From Chondrilla cf. caribensis (lineage: Eukaryota; Porifera; Demospongiae; Chondrillida; Chondrillidae): a stretch of DNA of 64,000 nt. The DNA is taken from the NCBI GenBank assembly GCA_964020155.1, contig OZ026556.1:4386001-4450000 (forward strand), written 5' to 3'. A program made the position numbers and the translations under genes. The notes under the pieces are model-generated. The model had not been told where the DNA came from. It was given only the letters and a program-made list of their open reading frames with translations, and searched no databases. Below, one piece after another: positions 36,301-47,833 of this stretch. The stretch's first letter is position 1, and every line of letters starts with the position of its first letter.

Positions 36301-39300
36301 ACATTCCAATAACGGCTGTATCAACCCAAGACAACTACGAACCTCAGTATGTGATATGGAGGAAGTATGCCGATACATGCAGTGCAGGACCACCTAAAAG
36401 GGTATCCTACAGTGTTGGACAATGCCACGAGGAGGAGACTCTGAGAGACAGTTTCAAGTTTGAGAGTACAGGAACCCATCCAGCAGAAGGATATCAGATG
36501 GAGGTGAGCTGGTGGGACTCATCCACTACTTGTATCGGCTCTCCAAGTTCCCAATTCAACATTACTTGGGGATGTCGTTCTACTAATCCAGGAAGTGGAT
36601 ACTTCACATTCAGCTCCACTTCACTGTCATCCACCTGTTCAGCTACTACCACAACGGGTGTATCACAGTCTGTGAGTACATCGTACAGTATAACATCATA
36701 TTCGTACACAAGTTGGGACTCCTGTTTCAGCTCATGTTGCAGCAGATCAAACTGTTATGCCTTCATGCTGAGTTCCTCCAGATGCTACATTCTTCGGCAG
36801 TTTTCATCCAGTGCAACATCTTCCAGTACTACCTACACCCTCTACTACATGGTTCGCGATGCAAAGAGCAAACCTGGTGCATTCCTGGATACTCGCGTGT
36901 ACAACAGTGAAGGTTGTGGAGGATCAGTGACAGACTACATCAGTTACCCCATTGAATCGTGCGTCCCCTACAAGTACCTCGCCTACCACAACAATGCCTA
37001 TCAAATGTTCCAAGTAGATTCGTACACCAGCACTAGAAGCTTTGTTCTTCGTCACTTGGTGTGGTTCGAAGCTCCCGGATGTACTGCACCAGAGAGTGAT
37101 TGGGACACTCCAGACATCAACACGACTCGTAACAGCAACTCGTGCTACAAGAACTACACATTCTACGAACTGAAGCATGCTCCGAGAGACATTCCAATAA
37201 CGGCTGTATCAACCCAAGACAACTACGAACCTCAGTATGTGATATGGAGGAAGTATGCCAATACATGCAGTGGAGGTCCACCTAAAAGGGTATCCTACAG
37301 TGTTGGACAGTGCCACGAGGAGGAGACTCTGAGAGACAGTTTCAAGTTTGAGAGTACAGGAACCCATCCAGCAGAAGGATATCAGATGGAGGTGAGCTGG
37401 TGGGACTCATCCACTACTTGTGGTGGCTCTCCAAGTTCCCAATTCAACATTACTTGGGGTTGTCGTTCTACCTATCCAGGAAGTGGATACTTCACATTCA
37501 GCTCCACTTCACTGTCATCCACCTGTTCAGCTACTACCACAACAGGTGTATCACAGTCTGTGAGTACATCGTACAGTATAACATCATATTCGTACACAAG
37601 TTGGGACTCCTGTTTCAGCTCATGTTGCAGCAGATCAAACTGTTATGCCTTCATGCTGAGTTCCTCGAGATGCTACATTCTTCGGCAGTTTTCATCCAGT
37701 GCAACATCTTCCAGTACTACCTACACCCTCTACTACATGGTTCGCGATGCAAAGAGCAAACCTGGTGCATTCCTGGATACTCGCGTGTACAACAGTGAAG
37801 GTTGTGGAGGATCAGTGACAGACTACATCAGTTACCCCATTGAATCGTGCGTCCCCTACAAGTACCTCGCCTACCACAACAATGCCTATCAAATGTTCCA
37901 AGTAGATTCGTACACCAGCACTAGAAGCTTTGTTCTTCGTCACTTGGTGTGGTTCGAAGCTCCCGGATGTACTGCACCAGAGAGTGATTGGGACACTCCA
38001 GACATCAACACGACTCGTAACAGCAACTCGTGCTACAAGAACTACACATTCTACGAACTGAAGCATGCTCCGAGAGACATTCCAATAACGGCTGTATCAA
38101 CCCAAGACAACTACGAACCTCAGTATGTGATATGGAGGAAGTATGCCAATACATGCAGTGGAGGTCCACCTAAAAGGGTATCCTACAGTGTTGGACAGTG
38201 CCACGAGGAGGAGACTCTGAGAGACAGTTTCAAGTTTGAGAGTACAGGAACCCATCCAGCAGAAGGATATCAGATGGAGGTGAGCTGGTGGGACTCATCC
38301 ACTACTTGTGGTGGCTCTCCAAGTTCCCAATTCAACATTACTTGGGGATGTCGTTCTACTAATCCAGGAAGTGGATACTTCACATTCAGCTCCACTTCAC
38401 TGTCATCCACCTGTTCAGCTACTACCACAACAGGTGTATCACAGTCTGTGAGTACATCGTACAGTATAACATCATATTCGTACACAAGTTGGGACTCCTG
38501 TTTCAGCTCATGTTGCAGCAGATCAAACTGTTATGCCTTCATGCTGAGTTCCTCGAGATGCTACATTCTTCGGCAGTTTTCATCCAGTGCAACATCTTCC
38601 AGTACTACCTACACCCTCTACTACATGGTTCGCGATGCAAAGAGCAAACCTGGTGCATTCCTGGATACTCGCGTGTACAACAGTGAAGGTTGTGGAGGAT
38701 CAGTGACAGACTACATCAGTTACCCCATTGAATCGTGCGTCCCCTACAAGTACCTCGCCTACCACAACAATGCCTATCAAATGTTCCAAGTAGATTCGTA
38801 CACCAGCACTAGAAGCTTTGTTCTTCGTCACTTGGTGTGGTCCGAAGCTCCCGGATGTACTGCACCAGAGAGTGATTGGGACACTCCAGACATCAACACG
38901 ACTCGTAACAGCAACTCATGCTACAAGAACTACACATTCTACGAACTGAAGCATGCTCCGAGAGACATTCCAATAACGGCTGTATCAACCCAAGACAACT
39001 ACGAACCTCAGTATGTGATATGGAGGAAGTATGGTGAAACATGCAGTGGAGGTCCACCTAAAAGGGTATCCTACAATGTTTCACAGTGCCATAAGGAGGA
39101 GACTCTGAGAGACAGTTTCAAGTTTGAGAGTACAGGAACCCATCCGGCAGAAGGATATCAGATGGAGGTGAGCTGGTGGGACTCATCCACTACTTGTGTC
39201 GGCTCTCCAAGTTCCCAATTCAACATTACTTGGGGATGTCGTTCTACTAATCCAGGAAGTGGATACTTCACATTCAGCTCCACTGGGCTATCATCCACTT

Positions 39301-42300
39301 GTTCAGCTACGTCCACAACGGGTGTATTTCAGTATGTTAGTATATCAACATACAGCTTTCGAACATATTCTTACACAACTTGGGATTCCTGTTACAGTAT
39401 ATGTTGCAGCTGGTCAAACTGCCATGCTTTCATGCTGAGTTCCTCAAGATGCTACGTTCTATACTACTTTTCACCCAGTGTTCCAACCTCCAGTACTACC
39501 TACACCCTCTACTACATGGTTCGTGATGGTAAGAGCAAACCTGGTGCATTCCTGGATACTCGCGTGTACAACAGTGAAGGGTGTGGAGGATCAGTGACAG
39601 ACTACATCAGTTACCCCATTGAATCATGCGTCCCCTACAAGTACCTCGCCTACCACAACAATGCCTATCAAATGTTCCGTGTAGATTCGTACACCAGCAC
39701 TAGAAGCTTTGTTCTTCGTCACTTGGTGTGGTTCGAAGCTCCCGGATGTACTGCACCAGAGAGTGATTGGGACACTCCAGACATCAACACGACTCGTAAC
39801 AGCAACTCATGCTACAAGAACTACACATTCTATGAACTGAAGCATGCTCCGAGAGACATTCCAATAACGGCTGTATCAACCCAAGACAACTACGAACCTC
39901 AGTATGTGATATGGAGAAAGTATGGTGAAACATGCAGTGGAGGTCCACCTAAAAGAGTATCCTACAATGTTTCACAGTGCCATAAGGAGGAGACTCTGAG
40001 AGACAGTTTCAAGTTTGAGAGTACAGGAACCCATCCGGCAGAAGGATATCAGATGGAGGTGAGCTGGTGGAACTCATCCACTACTTGTGGGGGCTCTCCA
40101 AGTTCCCAATTCAACATTACTTGGGGATGTCGTTCTACTAATCCAGGAAGTGGATACTTCACATTCAGCTCCACTGGGCTATCATCCACTTGTTCAGCTA
40201 CTACCACAACGGGTGTATTTCAGTATGTTAGTATATCAACATACAGCATTCGAACCTATTCTTACACAACTTGGGATTCCTGTTACAGTATATGTTGCAG
40301 CTGGTCAAACTGCCATGCTTTCATGCTGAGTTCCTCAAGATGCTACATTCTATACTACTTTTCACCCAGTGTTCCAACCTCCAGTACTACCTACACTCTC
40401 TACTACATGGTTCGCGATGGTAAGAGCAAACCTGGTGTATTTCTGGATACTCGCGTGTACAACAGTGAAGGGTGTGGAGGATCAGTGACAGACTACATCA
40501 GTTACCCCATTGAATCATGCATCCCCTACAAGTACCTCGCCTACCACAACAATGCCTATCAAATGTTCCGTGTAGATTCGTACACCAGCACTAGAAGCTT
40601 TGTTCTTCGTCACTTGGTGTGGTTCGAAGCTCCCGGATGTACTGCACCAGAGAGTGATTGGGACACTCCAGACATCAACACGACTCGTAACAGCGACTCA
40701 TGCTACAAGAACTACACATTCTACGAACTGAGGCATGCTCCGAGAGACATTCCAATAACGGCTGTATCAACCCAAGACAACTACGAACCTCAGTATGTGA
40801 TATGGAGGAAGTATGCCGATACATGCAGTGGAGGTCCACCTAGAAGAGTATCCTACAGTGTTGGACAATGCCACGAGGAGGAGACTCTGAGAGACAGTTT
40901 CAAGTTTGAGAGTACAGGAACCCATCCGGCAGAAGGATATCAGATGGAGGTGAGCTGGTGGGACTCATCCACTACTTGTGTCGGCTCTCCAAGTTCCCAA
41001 TTCAACATCACTTGGGGATGTCGTTCCACTAATCCAGGAAGAGGATACTTCACATTTAGCTCTGCTGGGCTATCATCCACCTGTTCAGCTACGTCCACAA
41101 CGGGTGTATTTCAGTATGTTAGTATATCAACATACAGCTTTCGAACATATTCTTACACAACTTGGGATTCCTGTTACAGTATATGTTGCAGCTGGTCAAA
41201 CTGCCATGCTTTCATGCTGAGTTCCTCAAGATGCTATGTTCTACTATACTTTTCACCCAGTGTTCCAATCACCAGTACTACCTACACCCTCTACTACATG
41301 GTTCGCGATGGTAGTGCTACTCCCAGGGGATTTGTGGATACTCGTATCTACAGCAGCAGTTCCTGCAGTGGATCGATCAGCTCATACACCAGTCTTCCTC
41401 TGGGTCATTGCACCCGGTACACCTACCTGGAGTATACTGATCACACCTATCAGATGCTGTATTTGGATTCTTATACAGACCAAAATAATTATGTTCTTCG
41501 TCATCTTGTATGGTATGAGGCTCCAGGATGTACTGTTAACGAGAGTCAGTGGAATACTGCAGATATCAACACAACACGCCAAAGTGGAGATTGCTTTCAA
41601 GATTACAACTTTTGGACAGTGAACTACGCTCCATACAGTAGGAATGTGGGGTCAGTGGTGACAGGAGCTGATAACTTTGTCCCCTCGTATGTGAACCACA
41701 GGAAGTACAGCACTCCTTGCTCCTCAACAGTGACAGAACAGGTCTCTTATCAGCTTGGATACTGCTACGAAGGTAATGGTGGGAGCTTTACCATCCAGCG
41801 AACAGTCAATCATCCTACCTCCGGTTACCAGATGAAGGTTAGAATATGGAGTGGGTCGACAGTTTGTTCAGGAGATCCTTCAGAAATCTTCAATCTGGTG
41901 TGGGGATGTCGTGTGGCAACATCATTCAGTGGTAGTTTCACTTTCACAAGTAGTGCATCCTACACTGTTCCTCAAGGGTTTGAGTTTTCAACTTCCACTT
42001 CCTCGATGACCTCAACAATGTCTTCATCGTCCACCTCTTCGTCCTCTACTTCATCGTCCACCTCTATGCCTACTAGTTCTTCATCTACCTCTTCGTCTTC
42101 TACTTTATTGTCAACCTCTATGCCTACTAGTTCGTCATCTACCTCTTCGTCCTCTACTTCATCGTCCACCTCTATGCCTACTAGTTCATCATCCACCTCT
42201 CCATCCTCTACTTCATCGTCAACCTCTGTGCCTACTAGTTCATCATCCTTCTCTTTGTCTTCTACATTATCACCATCCTCTATGTCCACTACTTCCTCAT

Positions 42301-43967
42301 CCACTCCTTTGTCTTCTAGTTCGTCAACTACCTCTTTTTCATTGTCCATTTCTTCGTCTCCTCTGTTGTCTACCTCATTATTATCATCTGCTGAAGTAAC
42401 ATCTACTATTGAGGCATCATCACCTGTTCAGCCGTCTTCATCTGTCCCACCATCATCATCTGTTGGGCAATCCCCATCTGTCACATCATCGTCTGTTCGG
42501 CCGTCTTCATCCTTTAGGCCATCATCATCTGTTGGGCCATCACCAGTCCCATCTTCACTTCCCCAAACATCAGTGATACAGTCGGTCTCCACCACAACCA
42601 GCTCTTTGTCCACAACCTCAATGTATCCGGAAGCATCTTCTGTACCATTGCTCACTACCACTTCTTCAGCGCCCACATCCTCTGCGCTGCCCATGACTCC
42701 ATCATGTGGTCCAATCCCTGATTCCACACCACTATCTCAGCCAGTATGCCCTGGGACCACTGCCACCAGTGGATCGAATGTGATTGTCCTCCAGTCTGAC
42801 GAATACCAGTTGAAGCACCTCACTGGAGTTACCGAGGAGCAATGCTTTACAGTTTGTTGCAGCGATGACGATTGCTATTCCTTCACCCGCTCTCTGACCT
42901 CCAACGAATGTTGGTTCCACAGAAAGCATCCACCAACAGCTGTCCAATCCAGTGAGCACCACACCACATTCTACATGGTCAGGGACAGTCCCGGTCCTTA
43001 TCTGGACACCTGGGTATACAGCGGAGAAGGATGTACATCTCTACCTAGCTACACCAGCTATTCTTTGGATACGTGCATTCCATACAGAGGACTGGACTAT
43101 CAGGAGCACTCCTATCAGGTGTTCCAATTGGACTGCTATACAGATTCTGGTTTCACATTACGTCATTTGGTGTGGTACGAGGCACCTGGGTGTACTGTCC
43201 CAAAAAATCAGTGGTCATTGCCAAATGTGAACGTCAGTGTGAATTCGAGTAGTTGCTATGGAAACATAAGGTTCTGGTCAGTAAAGGACCAACCTCGAGA
43301 CATTCCAATAGAAGCTGTCACCGAAGTGGACAGTTTCATCCCCACCTATGTCAACTATGTGAAGTACAGCTCCTGTTCTTCAAGCAACGTCATCAGTCGA
43401 GTATCCTACAAGACAGGTGTCTGTTATAGTGAGGACGGAGACAGTTTCATGTACGAGCAGACTACCAGTAACCCATCTTTTGGGTACCAGATGAAGGTTA
43501 GGTGGTGGAGTGGGACAAGAAGCTGTACCGGAAGCCCCTCTCAAATGTTTGATGTTGTGTGGGGATGTCAAATGATGTCAGTGCTCACTGGTGTCTTCTC
43601 GTTCACAGACAGTGCTCTGTTTGCAATTCCCGGGCAGTCTATATCAGTCAAACCCACTACTACATCAACCCCGCCCACATACCCACCTCCATCTGCAGAA
43701 GACCAATCCTCCACTATCATTGCAGTCGGCGTGTCTGTGCCTATTGTAATCATTGTGGTTGTCGTACTGGCAGTGGTAGCGATTGTTGCTATGGTGATGT
43801 TCAAAGGGAAAAGAAGTCAAACTTTGAATTTAACCAATGACCTACCAGCCCATCCAAAGGAGAAATGGGATATGTTTGATGATTTTGAGGAGCACAATGT
43901 AATGACCATACGCAACCCTTTGAGCAATATTGATTTCTCGAAGATGGATGGGGAAGATGATGACTGA
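33289..43967 (+). CDS. Gene 4: 10-module receptor paralog
   Basis: Exons 33289-33343 and 33970-43967 (intron 626 bp) give 3350 residues. Layout: signal peptide, module 1, five type-A modules, three type-B modules (the last divergent), an STSMPTSSSS stalk, the membrane-proximal module, TM helix (43713-43802), and a tail of a second class (HPKEKWDMFDDFEEHNVMTIRNPLS, an acidic DGEDDD end). The tail and 3' UTR are nearly identical to gene 5, whereas the module array resembles genes 2 and 3, so the gene looks mosaic. An alternative in-frame ATG at 33918 would read MILDSLLVLRLCLLLILG straight into the module (see findings). Surface receptor of unknown ligand. Confidence 0.9.
33681..33723. repeat. 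18-bp perfect inverted repeat in gene 4 intron 1
   Basis: ATAGATATTGTATACTCA (33681-33698) is perfectly complementary to 33706-33723 with a 7-nt spacer ggttacg. The identical structure is kept in gene 5 intron 1 (48172-48214), although the surrounding intron sequence has accumulated changes. Confidence 0.85.
33970..41969 (+). repeat. Gene 4 module array (9 tandem modules)
   Basis: Modules start near 33970, 34860, 35748, 36636, 37524, 38412, 39300, 40191 and 41082. The copies 36636-37523 and 37524-38411 encode proteins that differ at a single residue by my reading (Y or N after CRST) and differ at only a few bases, so they are a very recent duplication. Confidence 0.94.
41970..42740 (+). repeat. 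Gene 4 mucin-like stalk (54-bp repeats)
   Basis: Four copies of an approximately 54-bp STSMPTSSSSTS unit, then the Ser/Pro-rich and conserved linker sequence shared with gene 3. The copy number differs from gene 3 (about 5) and gene 5 (7). Confidence 0.9.
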
Positions 43968-44817
43968 AGTTGGTCGTTGCTAGTGTCTAAAATTAAATTA
44001 TAGATGGTGTGTTCACTTGTGTATTATATTACATATATACGCGTGTAGATAATTGTAATGAGCACCACTATACACATTTTTTGACTTATAACTATCATTA
44101 TGATTCCACATGTACGTAGGACATTTTGTATTATTGCACCTTAGTATGGTTTTGAGTGATGTGGCCTTCAGTGCTACTGTTATAATGTCAATATTAACTA
44201 TGAAATTTTTATAGTTGACATTATGTAATTATCCTGTACTTTATGCATTATAATGATTATTATTGTGTATAATATATATTACAATGTCTCTATGTTCAAA
44301 ATACGTATTTACATAACACTCGGTATGGTCAACCCTCCAACACACTTGATGATGAGAACACGTGGTGAAGTAATCACCCCTCAGTACGAGTCAGTAGGCT
44401 TTGGGCACCTCAGACTATAGCTATTGTAAGCTGCATCTAATTGATGCCTATGTATGGACAGACTGGACATGGATAGGCTATGCACCCAACAGTCCCTCTG
44501 CCACAGTTCAAGGACTGTCACCAAGGCACATGCGCTCACCAACTGGTGTGTCACCTTGTGCTGCTTGGATAATGGCAGTCTGTCCATGGTTGCCATGAAA
44601 AACACGCCCACTCAAGAAAACCTACTGTGAGCCAAATTAACCAGCTAGACAAGGTACATTCCACCCAGAACTGATTGACCTAATGCTCTCTATCTTATAA
44701 ATAGTATTTGACCACAAGTGGCGGCTCAGTGGTGGATTATTGCTATGGTGATGTACATAATAACATCATAACTCACATAACTGGTCAGCTCTAGGGCACT
44801 GTAATGTCATATGCTTA

Positions 44818-45095
44818 TCTCATGTCATATTCATTGTTAAAATCAAATGTATATACATGCTGGCACTATATAGGACATTGCTAGTCTTACATGGCCCAGA
44901 CTACTTCACATTCTATTTTTGTCCCTGTTCAAACAACCAGCCTAATGAAGTACAATGGGTGTGGCAAGGGTCTGGCTTTGTTAGACTACTACATTACTTG
45001 TATATAACAATTTCATACCAACACACTAGTATAACATAATACCATGACATTTACGATAATATAAACCAGTCAACATGCATTTGAAGCTGGAAATA
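44818..45095 (+). repeat. Segmental duplicate, copy 2 (pair at 32516-32788)
   Basis: A diverged copy of the block downstream of gene 3. Together with the copied 5' blocks of genes 4 and 5 it indicates duplication of a unit comprising intergenic DNA plus gene. Confidence 0.85.
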
Positions 45096-45139
45096 CGTGG
45101 AAGCCAGTTTTAATTGGCGGCATCACGTGATTTGAGCTG

Positions 45140-45148
45140 GAAGACAAT
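45140..45148 (+). repeat. 9-bp target-site duplication, left
   Basis: GAAGACAAT directly abuts the left end of the 2.4-kb element. The same 9-mer follows its right end at 47557-47565. The paralogous gene 4 upstream region has one copy and no insertion (near 33066). Confidence 0.85.
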
Positions 45149-47556
45149 TAGTCTGGCCTGCTCACGGCTGTTCGATTCGGGAAACTTAGTTTTTTCCGCC
45201 CCATGGCGCCTGTTAGAGGCGTTTAGCTAGTTGAACAACTTCGTATTGTCATCCATACTTGTACGGTTAGTTACGATGACCTGTGCTACAGCTCAGGGAG
45301 TTTTCAACCAGTCGCCGCTGTTGCTATCAGAAAGAAGACTATGCCTACTATCTATTCCTACTTTTACCTTAGCATAGTCATTTTTTTCCCGATATTTCAG
45401 AAGCGTCGGTTAGGGACGTATATTTTCAGTGCGCGCACACTCGCCGTCGACGCAATCACGTCCACATAGCTCCGTATACGTAATTACATCTTCTAAGTTG
45501 TCACTAAGAGATGCACAGGTGCGCAGGAATAGGAAGTACCCTGCAGCTATATGGGCCACCTTTAGTGGGCTTTTCATTGGCTCCAGGCGATCTGACTCTG
45601 AAACGAATCTTAACCTTATTATAGCGTAGTCTGGCATAGCCAACCCTTCAAGGGTCGGCTATCCCAGACTAATTATAACGCATGTATAGATACTTGTATC
45701 TGCAACTCAAGGTAAGTATATTATTACTGTATTAATATCATAATTAGGGTAGCGGAGCCATATCCCGGACACCTAATGGTTCAAAGTAGATAGCCTCGGA
45801 TAGAGAGCGTATTTAAACTGAGTAAAGGCGCGTTTGGATAGATCTTCTATTCCTTCATTCCAACATATTCTGTTCTTCGCAGAAATATCCTCTCTTTTTC
45901 TGCCGCCGAGTCATTCTATAACGCGACGTCATTTTCCCTATTTCCGGACATGTTTTCCTGAAGTCGGACAGCAGTCTCGAAAGTATTTTAGAAGCTGCAA
46001 ATCGCAACTTAAAGGAGGGGAAATGTGCCGAACAAATTAAACAGTCGTGGCATACCTAGACAACGCCTTGAAGACCCTCTTGCTCAGCGTTACGAAGGTT
46101 AAAATACGGAAGATGGTGCTGACACGTTGAATGATTCCAAAGGCTGCTGCTACCTGCCCAAGGAACATTTTCCATCTACCACCATCGTTAGGGCCTTGTT
46201 TGGATAGATCTTTCATGTTCGCAGGTGCCATAATTTGCACATTCAAAAAACTGCACCATTTGTTATTACTGTCCGACAATTGGTATGAAAAAGTAGTTTG
46301 AATATTCCCCTGTAGCTAGCCTCTTTTTGCTGGTGTAGGCTTTTAAGTACTATATAACTGATGCTGGTGATTTGATGTTAAAATTAGCGTTTACCGCAAA
46401 TTAATTGGTCACTCTATGCCTATTTGGCAGGTCAAAGAAATATGCATATTTCTTACGTCGCCTCCTGCTGCAGTTTGTATTGCGCAATAAAATATGACCA
46501 TTGCGTCATCTTCTCGATTAGTGTACAGAATACCAGCGCTCTTCGCAGGACGACTGTATTCATTTGAATTAAGATAGTTCAAGTTTCCACCAAGTATGTT
46601 ATAGCTTTGAAAACTTGGACTGTTCGTTTATTACCGAACGTATTCTAGAAAGTGTCCGACTAATGGCATTGTCCAGGATATGGCATACCTACCCTATTCA
46701 TTCATATTTCGAACAACATCATGATTAAACTTTAATGTAGCTGCTACACCAGATTCAGCCACTTCAAACTCCGAAGTTGATATCTTGAGAGCAAGTACAG
46801 CAACACTGAGGAAAGATATTAGTAGTAAATTATGTGAGGGAAATGATTTTGAAAGGCTTGTTAATATTCAAAGAACACCAATTACAGATAGGTCCTAAAC
46901 GCTATTCACAATCATGATTTGATGTGCACCAGGCTGTGATGGTATTATTACGTATGAATTTATACTAAAATTCAATATCGAAACTGCATGCGTGGATTAT
47001 AGTATAGGGCATGCACAGTAATGAAGATACATAGTACATCGAGAGGAGCGTATTTATGATTTTACCAAAAAAATGACAATGGGAAATCAAACACATAGGA
47101 GACATCACAAGCATCTATACTTCAAACAACCACCAGTGGTTTTGGTCAGAAAACTCTGCCGAGTCGAAACAACAGCAAAAACGCTTACCTTCAAAATCGC
47201 TCGATATTTTCAACCATGAAGGCTCTTCGAAGGCAAAATTCAGATATTGCACTAGATTATCACTGGGTCCACGTCTTAATACAAAAAATAGGCCAGTTAA
47301 GCATCTTTCAAGAGAAGCAAAAGCTATTAAAGACAAAGCGTTGAAATGGCCCCATTCAATGTTCCGTATATTACCGTAAATTATGCACAACAACTAAGTT
47401 TCCGTATGCCTATAGTACTTGAACCATAGAGTGTCTATGCTTGAACCATAGATACTCAAACACAGCCGTGCTGCTACGACCGTCCCACCAAGCGCTCTGG
47501 GCGAGGAAAGGGAGGGACGGAGGCGTTTAGAAAGACGGTCGTAGCAGGCCAGACTA
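45149..47556. mobile_element. 2.4-kb DNA transposon insertion (14-bp TIR, 9-bp TSD)
   Basis: The element begins TAGTCTGGCCTGCT and ends with its exact reverse complement, flanked by GAAGACAAT on both sides. Nine-base duplications are typical of Mutator-like and some other DNA transposons. The interior has no recognisable transposase. It does hold subterminal inverted repeats (ctgctacgaccgtc against gacggtcgtagcag near 47468-47546), a near-palindrome at 45628-45671, and a few exon-like open stretches on the minus strand (47115-47393, 46037-46279). It is therefore non-autonomous, possibly with captured host sequence. The boundaries are secure because the empty site is seen in the paralog; the superfamily is not. 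Confidence 0.8.
45628..45671. repeat. Near-perfect palindrome inside the 2.4-kb element
   Basis: Two abutting ~22-bp arms beginning TAGTCTGG and ending CCAGACTA pair with about two mismatches. TAGTCTGG is also the first 8 bp of the element's TIR, so this may be an internal terminus from a nested or rearranged copy. Confidence 0.7.
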
Positions 47557-47565
47557 GAAGACAAT
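47557..47565 (+). repeat. 9-bp target-site duplication, right
   Basis: GAAGACAAT immediately after the right TIR. From here the sequence resumes homology with the gene 4 upstream region. Confidence 0.85.
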
Positions 47566-47727
47566 GTAATATGAACTGTTGCCAGGGAAACGCTCCCCTC
47601 TTGGAATGCTATGACAGAGGCAGGTTCTGTTTGGACAACTGATGGAATTAGCACTCTTTATTTCGTGAATATACTTGACCTCCCGAAACATGGACCATCT
47701 CGGTCTATTGCTGGCACTATGACACCT

Positions 47728-47755
47728 TGGTACACATGACCAGTACCGGATGTGC
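47728..47755 (+). promoter_or_regulatory. Conserved 5' block upstream of gene 5 exon 1
   Basis: Identical over its length to the gene 4 block at 33238-33265 and at the same distance from the signal exon. A promoter or 5' UTR candidate. Confidence 0.45.
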
Positions 47756-47778
47756 ACGAAAGAACCGACCGAAGCCAA

Positions 47779-47833
47779 ATGGTCGTCATGCACTTCCTCG
47801 CAGCTGTTTTGCTGCTTTCTTCGGCTACGTCAG
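47779..47833 (+). CDS. Gene 5 exon 1 (signal peptide exon)
   Basis: Encodes MVVMHFLAAVLLLSSATS plus one base, donor tcag|gttagt. One residue differs from gene 4. It joins the acceptor at 48549/48550 in phase 1. Confidence 0.82.

Larger units (their letters stand above)
43968..47778. other. Intergenic region between genes 4 and 5
   Basis: The gene 4 3' UTR (a copy of that of gene 5 but without its AATAAA), a stretch at 44300-44800 with nothing recognised, the segmental duplicate 44818-45095, a 2.4-kb TIR element (45149-47556), and the 5' region of gene 5. No host gene was identified. Confidence 0.65.

Noticed and set aside
47115..47393. Minus-strand 92-codon frame inside the 2.4-kb element as a gene
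   Set aside because: It has a plausible splice donor, but the candidate next exon near 46700-46820 does not join in frame, and I recognise no family. It is kept only as an exon-like fragment in a finding.
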